Shown here piece by piece: positions 49,779 through 58,057 of a DNA stretch of 59,618 bases. Origin of the DNA: Acidimicrobiales bacterium (GTDB taxonomy: Bacteria; Actinomycetota; Acidimicrobiia; Acidimicrobiales; RAAP-2); contig JADMIJ010000015.1 of NCBI GenBank assembly GCA_015478655.1, positions 1 through 59,618 on the forward strand. The letters are read 5' to 3'. The translations under genes and the position numbers were made by a program. The notes beneath the pieces were generated by a model. It saw only the letters and a list, made by a program, of their open reading frames with translations. It was not told the origin of the DNA and searched no databases. Position 1 is the stretch's first letter. The number at the start of each line of letters is the position of its first letter.

Positions 49779-50417
49779 TTGCGAGCCAGGGGCGCTGGCC
49801 GGTGTATCGCGGCCCGGGGATACACTCCGCACGTTCACGTCCTCTTCGTCTGCACCGCAAACATCTGCCGGTCCCCGATGGCATCCGCCCTCTTCGCCGC
49901 GCAGATGCACCACCACACCGAACCGGTGTCGGTGTCCTCGGCCGGCATCCGCGCCGGCCGCGGTTTGACTCCCGACGCCGTCCCCGAAGAGGTTCTCGAC
50001 GTGATGGACGACTATGGCATCGACCTCCGGGACCATCGCAGCCGGGCGCTGACGGTGACGATGTTGCAAGAAGCGGATCTCGTCATCGGGTTGGGTCGGC
50101 GCCACGTGCAAGAGGCGGTGCTCCTCGACTCCGGATCGTGGCCGCACGCGTTCATGCTCAAAGAGCTGGTGCGACGAGGCGAGCTCATCGGTCCCCGACC
50201 GCCGGCTGAGCAGCTGGAGTCGTGGATCGCAGCAGTCCACGGGGACCGCACCCGTGATTCACTCGCCCATCGCTCGGGAGCGGACGAAGTGGCTGATCCC
50301 TATGGCAAAGCGCTGGCCGACTACCGATCGACGGCGGCCGAGTTAGATCGGCTCACCACCGAGCTGGCCGCGCTGCTGTGGCCCACCCTGTCCGGGCGGC
50401 CCGCAGGCCCGTCCTGA
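49779..50417 (+). CDS. Low-molecular-weight protein-tyrosine phosphatase (Wzb-like)
   Basis: The family domain begins with H-V-L-F-V-C-T-A-N-I-C-R-S-P at about 49836; the C-x5-R-S loop is the phosphate-binding active site and D-P-Y in E-V-A-D-P-Y-G-K holds the general acid. The domain lacks an ATG, GTG or TTG at its usual position (the codon is GTT); the nearest in-frame start is TTG 49779, adding 19 residues and giving 212 in total. The middle of the domain is longer than usual. In this locus it most likely dephosphorylates the Wzc-like kinase. Confidence 0.75.
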   Translation: MRARGAGRCIAARGYTPHVHVLFVCTANICRSPMASALFAAQMHHHTEPVSVSSAGIRAGRGLTPDAVPEEVLDVMDDYGIDLRDHRSRALTVTMLQEADLVIGLGRRHVQEAVLLDSGSWPHAFMLKELVRRGELIGPRPPAEQLESWIAAVHGDRTRDSLAHRSGADEVADPYGKALADYRSTAAELDRLTTELAALLWPTLSGRPAGPS

Positions 50418-50483
50418 GCGCTCCGGTCCGGTGCTGTCGATCTGCAATGTGCGGTGCTTCCAGCGAAATGCGAACATGGTCCG

Positions 50484-50855
50484 ATGGTTGACGGGTGCCA
50501 GATCCGGGAATTGCCCGATGGTGGGAGGGAGTTCGTCCTCGACGAACCCTCGCTCTCGTTCATACGCGTCGACCATCAGTCGAGACTCCAGTTCGGCCGG
50601 ACCGAAGTGGCGATCGGAAGTCCGTTCGTCGTTGCGTACGGCGGTACGGACTACCGTCTCGACCCCCGCCGACGGGAAGCCCTCGGGCCGCTGTTGGCCC
50701 TCTTCCCCGGAGCCCTGCGGTGGCTGTGGACATCGGCGGAGGGCGAGTTGACGGCGGTCTTCCAGAGCGGGGCCAAAGTGATGGTGCCGCCCGACCCGGT
50801 CAGCAAGGCGTGGTCGGTCGGAACCGTCTACGGCGTTCCGGACGGACCGGCCTGA
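50484..50855 (+). CDS. DUF6188-like small protein
   Basis: 123 residues from ATG 50484 (ATG 50454 is an alternative). V-D-H-Q-S-R-L-Q-F-G-R-T-E-V-A-I-G-S-P-F-V and the later L-D-P-R-R-R and S-G-A-K-V-M-V-P-P-D follow the DUF6188 pattern, a small beta-rich family found widely in actinobacteria. Function unknown; related proteins occur near toxin systems but no toxin is adjacent here. Convergent with the epimerase gene, whose stop is 11 bp away. Confidence 0.6.
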   Translation: MVDGCQIRELPDGGREFVLDEPSLSFIRVDHQSRLQFGRTEVAIGSPFVVAYGGTDYRLDPRRREALGPLLALFPGALRWLWTSAEGELTAVFQSGAKVMVPPDPVSKAWSVGTVYGVPDGPA

Positions 50856-50866
50856 TCGAGCCGGCC

Positions 50867-51790
50867 TCAGTCGGCCAGCAGCTCGGGATGGCGGGACGCC
50901 ACCATCCGGCGCATGCCGTCCCGCCAGTCGACGCCGGTGGTGCCGACCAACTCGTGCATTCTGCTCAGATCGATCCGCACGCTGTCGATGGTGTCTCTGG
51001 TGGGGGCGAAACGGGCGGGGACGCCCGTCAGCTCGGAGAGGTAGCCGCACCACTCTTCGATGCTGACCGCTTGGTCGCCCCCCCAATTGACCGTGGTGGC
51101 CGGCGTTCCGGCGGCACCGATCAGACCCGGGATCATGGCGATGATGTCGTCCTCGTGCAGCGGGTGGTAGACGCTCGGTGCGTCGAGGTGTACCGGGATG
51201 TCGGTGGCGTTGATCATCATCTCCAGATGGATGGCGGGCCACCCGCCCCGGTCGCCGTAGGGCACGGACAGCCGCGCTACCGTCGTCGGGAGACTGAATC
51301 GGTCCGCCGCCCATCGGGCCGTGGCCTCAGCGGCGATCTTGCAGATGCTGTAGGTGCGCAAGAACGGCCACACACCGTGGTTGTCCCCTAGCTCGTCCCC
51401 TTCGGCAAACACATGGTGGCCGAGCGGCCTGTAGACACCTGTCGTCGAACAATGGACGAAGGCGGTGGCGCCCTGATGGTGCTCCATCAACCAAGCCAGG
51501 CCCCCGCTGTTCGCCCGCAGGTCGAACTCCCAGTAATTGGACTTGGAGACGGCGAAATTGATCACGTAGTCGGCATCGACCGGAAGGCCTCCCACGTCGC
51601 CGGTGGCCAGGTCGATCGGGACGCATCGGACCCCGGCCCCCTCCAGCCGCATGCGAGCGGACTCATCCTTGAACCGCGCCGCTCCGACCACGTCATTGGC
51701 TCGGGCCAGGGCCCTGGCCACCGGTTCCGCCACCTGGCCCGTCACTCCGGTCACCACGATGGACTTGCCTTCGAGCGGTTCTGACGGCAT
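50867..51790 (-). CDS. NAD-dependent epimerase/dehydratase family protein
   Basis: 307 residues from ATG 51790 with GAAGGAG upstream. Extended short-chain-dehydrogenase features: V-T-G-V-T-G-Q-V-A at the nucleotide-binding turn, H-C-S-T-T-G-V-Y, and Y-S-I-C-K supplying the catalytic Tyr/Lys pair. R-L-S-V-P-Y-G-D-R-G-G-W-P and P-L-H-E-D-D-I are usual later motifs. Substrate is unknown; a nucleotide-sugar role is possible given the neighbouring glycan locus, but the gene stands alone. Confidence 0.85.
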   Translation of the reverse strand: MPSEPLEGKSIVVTGVTGQVAEPVARALARANDVVGAARFKDESARMRLEGAGVRCVPIDLATGDVGGLPVDADYVINFAVSKSNYWEFDLRANSGGLAWLMEHHQGATAFVHCSTTGVYRPLGHHVFAEGDELGDNHGVWPFLRTYSICKIAAEATARWAADRFSLPTTVARLSVPYGDRGGWPAIHLEMMINATDIPVHLDAPSVYHPLHEDDIIAMIPGLIGAAGTPATTVNWGGDQAVSIEEWCGYLSELTGVPARFAPTRDTIDSVRIDLSRMHELVGTTGVDWRDGMRRMVASRHPELLAD

Positions 51791-52141
51791 GCGTGGGCTC
51801 CTTCACAATGGGTCTTCAAAATGGGCGGCAGGCAGGCTTCGGACCCGGCCTCGGGGTCTCGATGTCGGCCGATCCTAGACAGGTCGGGGGATGCCGCCGG
51901 CCGGCCTCTGGGGGCCTTGGCCCGGTGGAATCGGCTGCCCAGGGGGTTCGGGCCCCCGGCGTCGTGGGGATGGAGCCCGGTACCACAGAAAGTGGCGGTC
52001 GGATGTGGACATCGCGGCCTCTGCTGAGCCATACTGTTTGCTCCGCCTGTTTTCGCCCGCAGACCGCCGTATTCGCAGGTCACCGAGGCCGACACGTGCG
52101 GTGAGACCAGTTCCCAACAGTAATTAGGAAGTGACGTTCCC
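51791..52141. promoter_or_regulatory. 351-bp intergenic region upstream of whiB
   Basis: No gene recognised. It holds a GGGGG-TTCGGG-CCCCC hairpin around 51943-51958 and, just before the WhiB start, AGGAAG followed by GTGACGTTCC that makes a small GGAA/TTCC inverted repeat over the ribosome binding site. It must contain the promoters of the divergent epimerase and whiB genes, but no consensus hexamers stand out. Confidence 0.35.
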
Positions 52142-52372
52142 ATGAGTGCCACCTGGCGCAAGCACGCAGCCTGCCGGGGCATCGATCCAGATGTGTTCTA
52201 CCCGGTCTCCGATGAGGAGGCGGGTGAGGCCAAGGACATCTGTGACCAGTGCGCGGTGCGCGAAGCCTGCCTCGAGCATGCCCTGGCCAACCGGGAGCGC
52301 GAGGGCATCTGGGGGGGGACGACCGAGCGCGAGCGGCGTCGCATCCACCGGCAGCGTCGCAAGTCTGCCTGA
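52142..52372 (+). CDS. WhiB-family iron-sulfur transcriptional regulator
   Basis: 76 residues. The four cluster cysteines are Cys11, Cys34, Cys37 and Cys43 (C-x22-C-x2-C-x5-C), followed by the G-I-W-G-G turn (55-59) and a basic E-R-R-R-I-H-R-Q-R-R tail for DNA binding. WhiB proteins bind [4Fe-4S], usually partner the primary sigma factor and respond to redox or NO. The short length and lone placement do not identify a specific paralogue. This family is restricted to Actinomycetota and their phages, supporting the taxonomic call. Confidence 0.93.
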   Translation: MSATWRKHAACRGIDPDVFYPVSDEEAGEAKDICDQCAVREACLEHALANREREGIWGGTTERERRRIHRQRRKSA

Positions 52373-52478
52373 GCCGGCCTTCGATCCCATCGGGCCCGAC
52401 CGCCACCCCCGCAGCCCGACGGCAACCTCCAGCGATGCCGCCCGGCCAGTTGCCGCAGGTGACGGCCCGTCTCCGGAG

Positions 52479-53048
52479 ATGTCGGCGGCGGTCGACCGGC
52501 TTCGGGACGATCTTGGCTCCCATCGTGCCGGGGACGGTCGGGAGTCGCTCTCGATGGCCATCATGGCGGCCGAGCTCGACCGACTGGCTCGCCCCTTCGA
52601 CGAGGAAGACGACCTGACCCACGTCACCTCGTCGGCCATCGTCGTCGGTCCACGCGGGGTGGTCCTGCACCGGCACCGTCGGCTGCACCGGTGGATCCAG
52701 CCCGGCGGCCACATCGAGCCCGGGGAGACGCCGGAGGAGACGGTCATCCGCGAATGCATCGAGGAGACCGGATTGGAGGTCGCCCACCCGGAGGACGGCC
52801 CCAGGCTGATCCACGTGGATGTCCACTCGGCGGCCGGCGAGCACGTCCATCTCGACCTCCGCTACCTGGTACGGGCGCCCGATGCCGAACCATCACCCGC
52901 AGCCGAAGAGAGCCAGGACGTGGCGTGGTTCACCTGGGAGGCTGCCCGTTGCATGGCCGATGAGGCGCTGGCCGGTGCACTGGCCGCGGCCCGTAATCTG
53001 GTCGAGGCCTCTGGGGTCCGGATGACCGGCCGAGAGGGGGAGGAGTAG
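52479..53048 (+). CDS. Nudix hydrolase
   Basis: 189 residues from ATG 52479 (GGAG abuts it, so the exact start is uncertain). The complete Nudix box G-H-I-E-P-G-E-T-P-E-E-T-V-I, then R-E-C-I-E-E-T-G-L is present, with H-R-W-I-Q-P-G-G before it. The N-terminal helical part (M-A-A-E-L-D-R-L-A-R-P-F-D) is typical of a common actinobacterial subgroup. It hydrolyses a nucleoside diphosphate linked to another moiety; the substrate is unknown. 2 bp before the zinc-ribbon gene, so probably co-transcribed. Confidence 0.88.
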   Translation: MSAAVDRLRDDLGSHRAGDGRESLSMAIMAAELDRLARPFDEEDDLTHVTSSAIVVGPRGVVLHRHRRLHRWIQPGGHIEPGETPEETVIRECIEETGLEVAHPEDGPRLIHVDVHSAAGEHVHLDLRYLVRAPDAEPSPAAEESQDVAWFTWEAARCMADEALAGALAAARNLVEASGVRMTGREGEE

Positions 53049-53050
53049 CA

Positions 53051-53767
53051 ATGGCCGACCCGTTCGACACTCTCATGGAGGTGCAGGAGCACGACACCGC
53101 GCTCGATCAGCTGCGGCACCGGATCGACAGCCTTCCCGAGCGTCTGGAATTGCGAGAGGTGGAGAAGCGGCAACGCTCACTCGAGTCGGCGACGGTGGAG
53201 GTAAGGAGTCAGGTCGATGATCTGGCTGGCCGCCAGCGCCTCCTGGAGGACCGCATCGCGGCCGCGGCCAAGCGGCGGCACGAGATCGAACAGAGAATGG
53301 AGTCGGGAGAAGTCTCGGCCTCCCGGGATCTCCAGGCGATGGACCACGAGGTCCACCACTTGAGTGCCCGCCAGGCACAGTTCGAGGAGGAGGAGATCGC
53401 CCTCCTCGAGGAGGAGGAGCCGCTCGACTCGCTGCTGATGGAACGCGAGGCGGCCGCTTCCTCCCTCGCTGCCGACGTCGGCCGCCTCAGCGCGGCCATC
53501 GACGAGGCGGAGGGGGAGATCCGCCTCTCGATCGCCGAGGAGGAGCGGCTCCGGGCAGAGAGCGCCTCCCGCCTGCCCGTCGACCTGGCGGCGCGCTACG
53601 AGAAGCTGCGTGCCCGCCTGGGTGGGGTGGGGGCCGCCCGGCTAGTGGGAGACCGGTGCGATGGTTGCCATTTGACGCTCCCCTCCGTCGAATTCGAGCG
53701 CATTCGCCACCTGGCACCCGGGGAGTTCGCCACCTGTCCCCAGTGCGATCGCATCCTGGTCCACTGA
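53051..53767 (+). CDS. Coiled-coil protein with C-terminal zinc ribbon (DUF164/C4-type family)
   Basis: 238 residues. A long coiled coil (residues about 10-165, rich in Glu, Arg and Leu) leads to a C-terminal ribbon with two cysteine pairs, C-D-G-C and C-P-Q-C. This matches Rv2229c-type proteins of mycobacteria, whose structural relatives bind nucleic acid, and there too a histidine-phosphatase gene is adjacent. Exact role unknown; a replication or RNA-related function is often proposed. Confidence 0.88.
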   Translation: MADPFDTLMEVQEHDTALDQLRHRIDSLPERLELREVEKRQRSLESATVEVRSQVDDLAGRQRLLEDRIAAAAKRRHEIEQRMESGEVSASRDLQAMDHEVHHLSARQAQFEEEEIALLEEEEPLDSLLMEREAAASSLAADVGRLSAAIDEAEGEIRLSIAEEERLRAESASRLPVDLAARYEKLRARLGGVGAARLVGDRCDGCHLTLPSVEFERIRHLAPGEFATCPQCDRILVH

Positions 53768-53794
53768 GCCGGTGGCCATCCGGGACCTCCTCTG

Positions 53795-54391
53795 ATGCTG
53801 ATCCTCGTGCGCCATGGCGAGTCGACCGGCAATGCCGACGGCCTCCTGCTGGGGCGGATCGACGCGCCGCTGACGCAGCGGGGTCTGACCCAGGCCAAAG
53901 CCGTCGGCCCGTCCGTGGCCGGTGCCACCAGACTGATCTCGAGCCCGCTGGCCCGGGCGCGTGACACGGCCGAGGCGCTCGGCACCGGCCTGCCCGTCGA
54001 GATCGACGATCGATGGATCGAGGTCGACTACGGGGAGTTCGACGGGCGTCCGCTGGGGTTGGTGCCCGACGAGGTGTGGACCAGGTGGAGGTCGGACCCC
54101 GACTACCGACCGCCGGGTGGCGAGAGCCTGTGCGAGGCAGGATCGCGGGTGCGGTCAGCCTGCGAGGACCTGTTTGCCACCGACGGGGAGGGGGCCCGCG
54201 GCCCGGGAGCGGTCGTCGTGGTCAGCCATGTGTCGCCCATCAAGGCGGCCACCTGTTGGGCTCTCGGCCTCGGAGACCAGGGAGCATGGCGGCTCTACCT
54301 CGCCACGGGGTCGGTGACCCGGATCAGCTGGGGTGCAGAGGGTCCGGTGCTCAGCCGCTTCAATGAGACTCCGTGGTCGGAACCGGGCTGA
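53795..54391 (+). CDS. Histidine phosphatase (phosphoglycerate mutase-like) family protein
   Basis: 198 residues from ATG 53795. L-V-R-H-G-E-S-T-G-N is the catalytic R-H-G, S-S-P-L-A-R-A-R-D-T the second substrate loop, Y-G-E-F-D-G-R-P the Glu-containing segment and V-V-S-H-V-S-P the second His. It likely acts on a phosphorylated metabolite, for example alpha-ribazole phosphate as in CobC-type proteins, or on a sugar phosphate. The link to the zinc-ribbon gene mirrors the Rv2228c/Rv2229c pair in mycobacteria. Confidence 0.88.
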   Translation: MLILVRHGESTGNADGLLLGRIDAPLTQRGLTQAKAVGPSVAGATRLISSPLARARDTAEALGTGLPVEIDDRWIEVDYGEFDGRPLGLVPDEVWTRWRSDPDYRPPGGESLCEAGSRVRSACEDLFATDGEGARGPGAVVVVSHVSPIKAATCWALGLGDQGAWRLYLATGSVTRISWGAEGPVLSRFNETPWSEPG

Positions 54392-54469
54392 TCGAAGGAT
54401 CGTCGCCCTGCTCTCGATTGACCAACCGCGGCTCAGCATGACGGCTGGCCGTTCCCGATCGACCGTCGG

Positions 54470-55102
54470 TCAGCGCATGAGTCGGGTCACCGTGGAGACC
54501 ATGAACTCCTCGGCTGAGGACGCCGTGTGGCCAGCTTCGAATCGAAGGGCACTCCAGCTCTGCCACCCGGTGGTCAGCTCCAGGGTGTCGAGCAGCGTGG
54601 CCTGCTTCCCGCGGGCGCTGATCTCCGGACCCAGCGTGAATGCCAGCTGCTGTCGGAGACGCGATCGGTGCTGGACGAGTATGTCTCGCAGGCCGGGCGA
54701 TCCCTGTGATCGTGCGTAGGCCACCGACAGGACGGGACCGATGACCTCGAAAAGTTGGCGGCGTTGATGACAGAGGGCCCCTATGCGCGCCTCGACGGGG
54801 CCCTGCGGCGAGAGGGGCGACATGAGCGAACGGTGGCGCCACAGGTGTAGTCCGGCCGCGCTGCGGAACAAGATCTCGAGATCGCCGAAGTGGTGGAATA
54901 CGGTTCGAATGCCTACCCCGGCCCGGGCCGCGACCTGTCTGGACGTGGGATGGGGGTTGCCCATGTCGATCAAGTCGATCAGGGCATTCACGATCAAGGT
55001 CTTCGTCCGAATTCCCCGGGCCACCCGGCGGTCCGAAGCGTTGGCCGCTTTGTCGAACTCGTCGCCGGTACTCGCGCCCGGCGCGACCACTCCACCTGCC
55101 AT
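54470..55102 (-). CDS. TetR-like transcriptional regulator
   Basis: 210 residues from ATG 55102; an earlier in-frame start at 55162 would add 20 residues. The helix-turn-helix S-R-Q-V-A-A-R-A-G-V-G-I-R-T-V-F-H-H-F-G-D-L-E is clear, followed by a helical ligand half. The target is unknown; the amidohydrolase gene lies just upstream in the same orientation. A Gly/Ala-rich segment precedes the DNA-binding domain. Convergent with the histidine phosphatase gene. Confidence 0.82.
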   Translation of the reverse strand: MAGGVVAPGASTGDEFDKAANASDRRVARGIRTKTLIVNALIDLIDMGNPHPTSRQVAARAGVGIRTVFHHFGDLEILFRSAAGLHLWRHRSLMSPLSPQGPVEARIGALCHQRRQLFEVIGPVLSVAYARSQGSPGLRDILVQHRSRLRQQLAFTLGPEISARGKQATLLDTLELTTGWQSWSALRFEAGHTASSAEEFMVSTVTRLMR

Positions 55103-55203
55103 TGCCCCTGCCCCTTTGCCCCCGTGCCCCAACACGGCAACGCTACGCCGGAACGGCGCCAATTAATCGTCGCGGCTCGCGTCCGGTGTGAGGAGCATGA
55201 TGG

Positions 55204-56460
55204 TCAGAGGGTCGGGGAGTGGTGGTCAGGGAGGCAGTCCTTGACCAGGTGGCCACCCTTGAGGATGCCCAGAAGGTTGGCGCGATCCTGCAGCACGGCA
55301 ATGTCCGCCAGCGGGTTGCCGTCGACGACCAGCAGATCGGCGAGCTTGCCTGCCGTGACCGTGCCGAGCTCGTCCCCGCGACCCATGAGCTCCGCACCGT
55401 GCTTGGTGGCCCACCGGATCACGTCCATCGTCGGGATGCCGACTTCCTCGGAGTAGTAGGCCAGCTCCTCGGCGTAGGGACCATGGGGGAAGAACATGGC
55501 CCCGTAGTCGTCGCCGAGGACCAGGCGCATCCCGGCGGCATTGGCCTTCGGCAACACGTCGGCCATGGCGTCGATGTCAGCCTTCATGGAGTCGGTGAAG
55601 CCCAGAGCGGAGTCTCCCATCGCCTGCGAGAAGCGCGCCGGGAACATCATCGACGGCACGACCGGTGTTCCGGTCTCCACGATCCGCTCGATGCATTCGT
55701 CGTCCATGCCGTCGGCGTGGTCGATGATGTCCATGCGGAGGTCGAGGGCCATCAGGATCGCCTCCCGGTTGGCAATGTGGCCCCTGACCTTGGCCCCCCG
55801 GAGGTGGGCGGCCTCGATTCCGGCTGCCATCTCCTCCCGGCTCATCTCCAGCTGCTCTTTTGGGCCGATGGTCCCGTGCCCTCCGGTGACGAACATCTTG
55901 ATGATCTCTGCGCCCTCTTTGATCTCGGCGCGCACCGACCGGCGAAACTCGTCGGGTCCGTCGCTCGGTCGGATGGCCCCGAGCGCACCCACCTGCCAAT
56001 GGGGCGGGTAGCTCCGGTCCCCTGCATGCCCCGTCGTGCTGACATCACGGCTGCAGGGGACGAGGCGCGGCCCGACGATGAGCCCCCGCTCGATGGCCAC
56101 CTTTATCGAGGCATCGATGGCAAACGGCGCCCCGGCGGAGACCGCGCTGGTGAAGCCGCTGTTCACGAGCAGCTCGAGGCTGTTGACCGCTCGCACGGCC
56201 TGCAGAGCCGCAGGCTCTTCGAGTCCGAATGGGGCAGGGGCGGCACCGAGGTTGTGGTACGTGGCGTGGAAGTGGCAGTTGACCATGCCGGGCATGACGG
56301 TCCGGCCATGCAGGTCGATGATCCGGTCATCCGGACGGGTGGACACTGGCCCGGTTCCTACCGCGGCGATCCGGTCTGCGTCCACGACGACGTGGGCTTC
56401 GGTGAGGGTGGATCCATCGCCGTCGATGACGGTGGCGTGGGTGAAGACGAGGCGGGTCAC
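55204..56460 (-). CDS. Amidohydrolase family protein (imidazolonepropionase-like)
   Basis: 418 residues from GTG 56460; in-frame sequence extends to 56580. Metal-site motifs of the subtype I amidohydrolase fold are present: C-H-F-H-A (first two His), I-K-M-F-V-T-G-G-H-G (bridging Lys), R-G-H-I-A-N (third His), D-H-A-D-G (fourth His), and L-G-D-D-Y-G (catalytic Asp). The N-terminal strand D-G-D-G-S-T-L-T and closing G-K-L-A-D-L-L-V-V-D-G-N-P-L are typical. Cyclic amide, peptidase or lactonase substrates are all possible. Its GTG is 167 bp from the monooxygenase stop on the same strand. Confidence 0.88.
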   Translation of the reverse strand: MTRLVFTHATVIDGDGSTLTEAHVVVDADRIAAVGTGPVSTRPDDRIIDLHGRTVMPGMVNCHFHATYHNLGAAPAPFGLEEPAALQAVRAVNSLELLVNSGFTSAVSAGAPFAIDASIKVAIERGLIVGPRLVPCSRDVSTTGHAGDRSYPPHWQVGALGAIRPSDGPDEFRRSVRAEIKEGAEIIKMFVTGGHGTIGPKEQLEMSREEMAAGIEAAHLRGAKVRGHIANREAILMALDLRMDIIDHADGMDDECIERIVETGTPVVPSMMFPARFSQAMGDSALGFTDSMKADIDAMADVLPKANAAGMRLVLGDDYGAMFFPHGPYAEELAYYSEEVGIPTMDVIRWATKHGAELMGRGDELGTVTAGKLADLLVVDGNPLADIAVLQDRANLLGILKGGHLVKDCLPDHHSPTL

Positions 56461-56627
56461 CGAGCCGGTCCCGCTTCCATCCGCCGAGTCACTGGGAGGT
56501 ACTGTCGCATCCGCGCGCACCGCCGCCCGACTCGAAGCCAGGGGACGTCGCGCCAGCGGCGGGGCCTGCCGCGGTGTCAACCACCATGGCCACCGGGCCT
56601 CCCTGCGTGGATTGTTCGGCGCATCGG

Positions 56628-56933
56628 CTAGCCCCCCACTGCGGAGCGGCGATCGACGATGGAGAACACATGGGCATCGGCCCCTACGATTCGCGACACG
56701 TGGTCGGTCATGAACACGTGCTCGTAGGGTTGGGCCTGATGGGCGTCGAAGTCATCCTTGGTCTCCCAGCACTCGAAGAACCGGAAGCGGCACGGCTGCT
56801 CGAGATCCTCGGACCACCAGTAGTCGACACACCCAGCGTCCTTCCGGCTCCGCGCGGTGACCGCCTCGATCGCTGCCACGGTCTCGTCCCGCTCCTCGGG
56901 ACGGAAGTCGAGGTAGCCGGTGATTGCGTGCAT
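56628..56933 (-). CDS. Antibiotic-biosynthesis-monooxygenase (ABM) domain protein, quinol-monooxygenase-like
   Basis: 101 residues, ATG 56933. A single ferredoxin-like ABM domain: I-T-G-Y-L-D-F-R-P-E-E-R, a helix T-V-A-A-I-E-A-V, G-C-V-D-Y-W-W-S-E, F-F-E-C-W-E-T-K-D-D-F-D-A-H and H-V-S-R-I-V. Proteins of this type dimerise and oxidise quinols or aromatic substrates, or simply bind them. Substrate unknown. First of a possible three-gene minus-strand run with the amidohydrolase and TetR genes. Confidence 0.8.
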   Translation of the reverse strand: MHAITGYLDFRPEERDETVAAIEAVTARSRKDAGCVDYWWSEDLEQPCRFRFFECWETKDDFDAHQAQPYEHVFMTDHVSRIVGADAHVFSIVDRRSAVGG

Positions 56934-57434
56934 CGTGTCCCCGATCGGTCGTGCGCTCTGGGTGGGCCCCGCGCCGTCCGGCGCCCCACTTCAACTCTGT
57001 CGGCGCGAACCTAACATCGGCTCTGTACCGGCGTCCGAGGTCCAGGGGTTGAGTCGTTCGCCGGTCAGGGCACGTCGCACCGACCCCACCGTTGGACCAG
57101 GTCATCGGCCACTCGGAACGGCTGGCCACGGTGCCGTTGAAAGGTCCCCTGGGCGTCGTCCGGCCGCCCGGCAGAGTCCGCGCTGCCACCTGAACCAGGG
57201 AGTGCCATGGAGCGAACGTCGGGGAGCAACCGCCTGGCGGAAAGCGGTTGCTCAACCCGACCCCATCATTGTAAGGAGTGGATGGCGGTTCCGGTTCGCG
57301 GATCGGCACTCCTCAGCGGACCGAGTGGGTGGGTGGAGGCGACATCGATGCTCCTCGGGCATCCAAATGGGCCGCGAGGCTTCGAATGAGAGAATGCACG
57401 GGCGCGGATGCGCACCCGGCAGATGGGAGGGCTC
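56934..57434. other. 501-bp gene-free region upstream of ohr
   Basis: No convincing gene on either strand. It holds the 10-bp hairpin at 57224-57253 (annotated separately) and the ribosome binding site GGGAGG at 57425-57430 of ohr. Open frames in this stretch have no recognisable protein similarity. Confidence 0.4.
57224..57253 (+). promoter_or_regulatory. Strong 10-bp stem hairpin upstream of ohr
   Basis: GAGCAACCGC at 57224-57233 and GCGGTTGCTC at 57244-57253 are perfect inverted repeats with a 10-nt loop (CTGGCGGAAA). No U-run follows, so it is not a canonical intrinsic terminator. It lies about 180 bp before the Ohr start and could be an operator, a terminator of another type, or a leader-RNA structure. 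Confidence 0.5.
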
Positions 57435-57863
57435 ATGGTCACAGAATTGATGAAGGCGCTGTACACGGCGGAGGCAACCGCAGTGGGCGGCCGCGAAGGC
57501 CATGTACGCAGTGGGGACGGAGTGCTGGACCTGGATCTCGAGATCCCCGTGGCAATGGGCGGCCCCGGGGGCGGGACCAATCCCGAGGAGCTGTTCGCCG
57601 CGGGGTATTCGGCCTGCTTCCAGAGTGCGCTGGGCGTCGTGGCCCGGCGCAGCAAGGTGAGCGTGGACGGATCAACGGTGAACGCCAAGGTGACGATCGG
57701 CACCATCGAGGGTGGGGCGTTCGGACTGTCCGTCGCCCTCGAGGTGCACACTCCTGACGTTGACGAGGCCACGACCCGAACGCTCGTCGAAGCCGCCCAC
57801 CAGGTGTGCCCCTACAGCAATGCCACGCGAGGAAACATCGAGGTCACCCTCTCGGCAGTGTGA
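57435..57863 (+). CDS. ohr: Ohr-type organic hydroperoxide resistance protein
   Basis: 142 residues from ATG 57435, GGGAGG upstream; normal Ohr length. Peroxidatic Cys61 in G-Y-S-A-C-F-Q-S-A-L and resolving Cys125 in Q-V-C-P-Y-S-N-A-T-R-G-N are both present, as is Arg20 in V-G-G-R-E-G-H. Ohr reduces organic hydroperoxides with a dihydrolipoamide-linked thiol. No ohrR/MarR regulator is adjacent. Confidence 0.92.
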   Translation: MVTELMKALYTAEATAVGGREGHVRSGDGVLDLDLEIPVAMGGPGGGTNPEELFAAGYSACFQSALGVVARRSKVSVDGSTVNAKVTIGTIEGGAFGLSVALEVHTPDVDEATTRTLVEAAHQVCPYSNATRGNIEVTLSAV

Positions 57864-58057
57864 GGGCGGTTCCCATCGCCGCCAGCGCTGTAGCTGGGAA
57901 GCCCGGTGCGCTCCGTCTCCGCATCAGTCACTCCGCGCCTTTCAGCGCCGCCGCCGCTGGGTGCGCGACCCGGTTATCGAAGGCGCTGTCCTCGTGTGCC
58001 AGGAGCGCGACAATTCCCTATGGACTTCTGATGCATTGTCAGTACACTTAACCCACC

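Noticed and set aside
57224-57253. Intrinsic terminator
   Set aside because: The stem is strong but is followed by AACCCGACCCC, not a U-run, and no gene ends just upstream on the plus strand.
56934-57434. Hypothetical genes in the ohr upstream region
   Set aside because: Open frames have no ribosome binding site, no recognisable domain and overlap each other on both strands.
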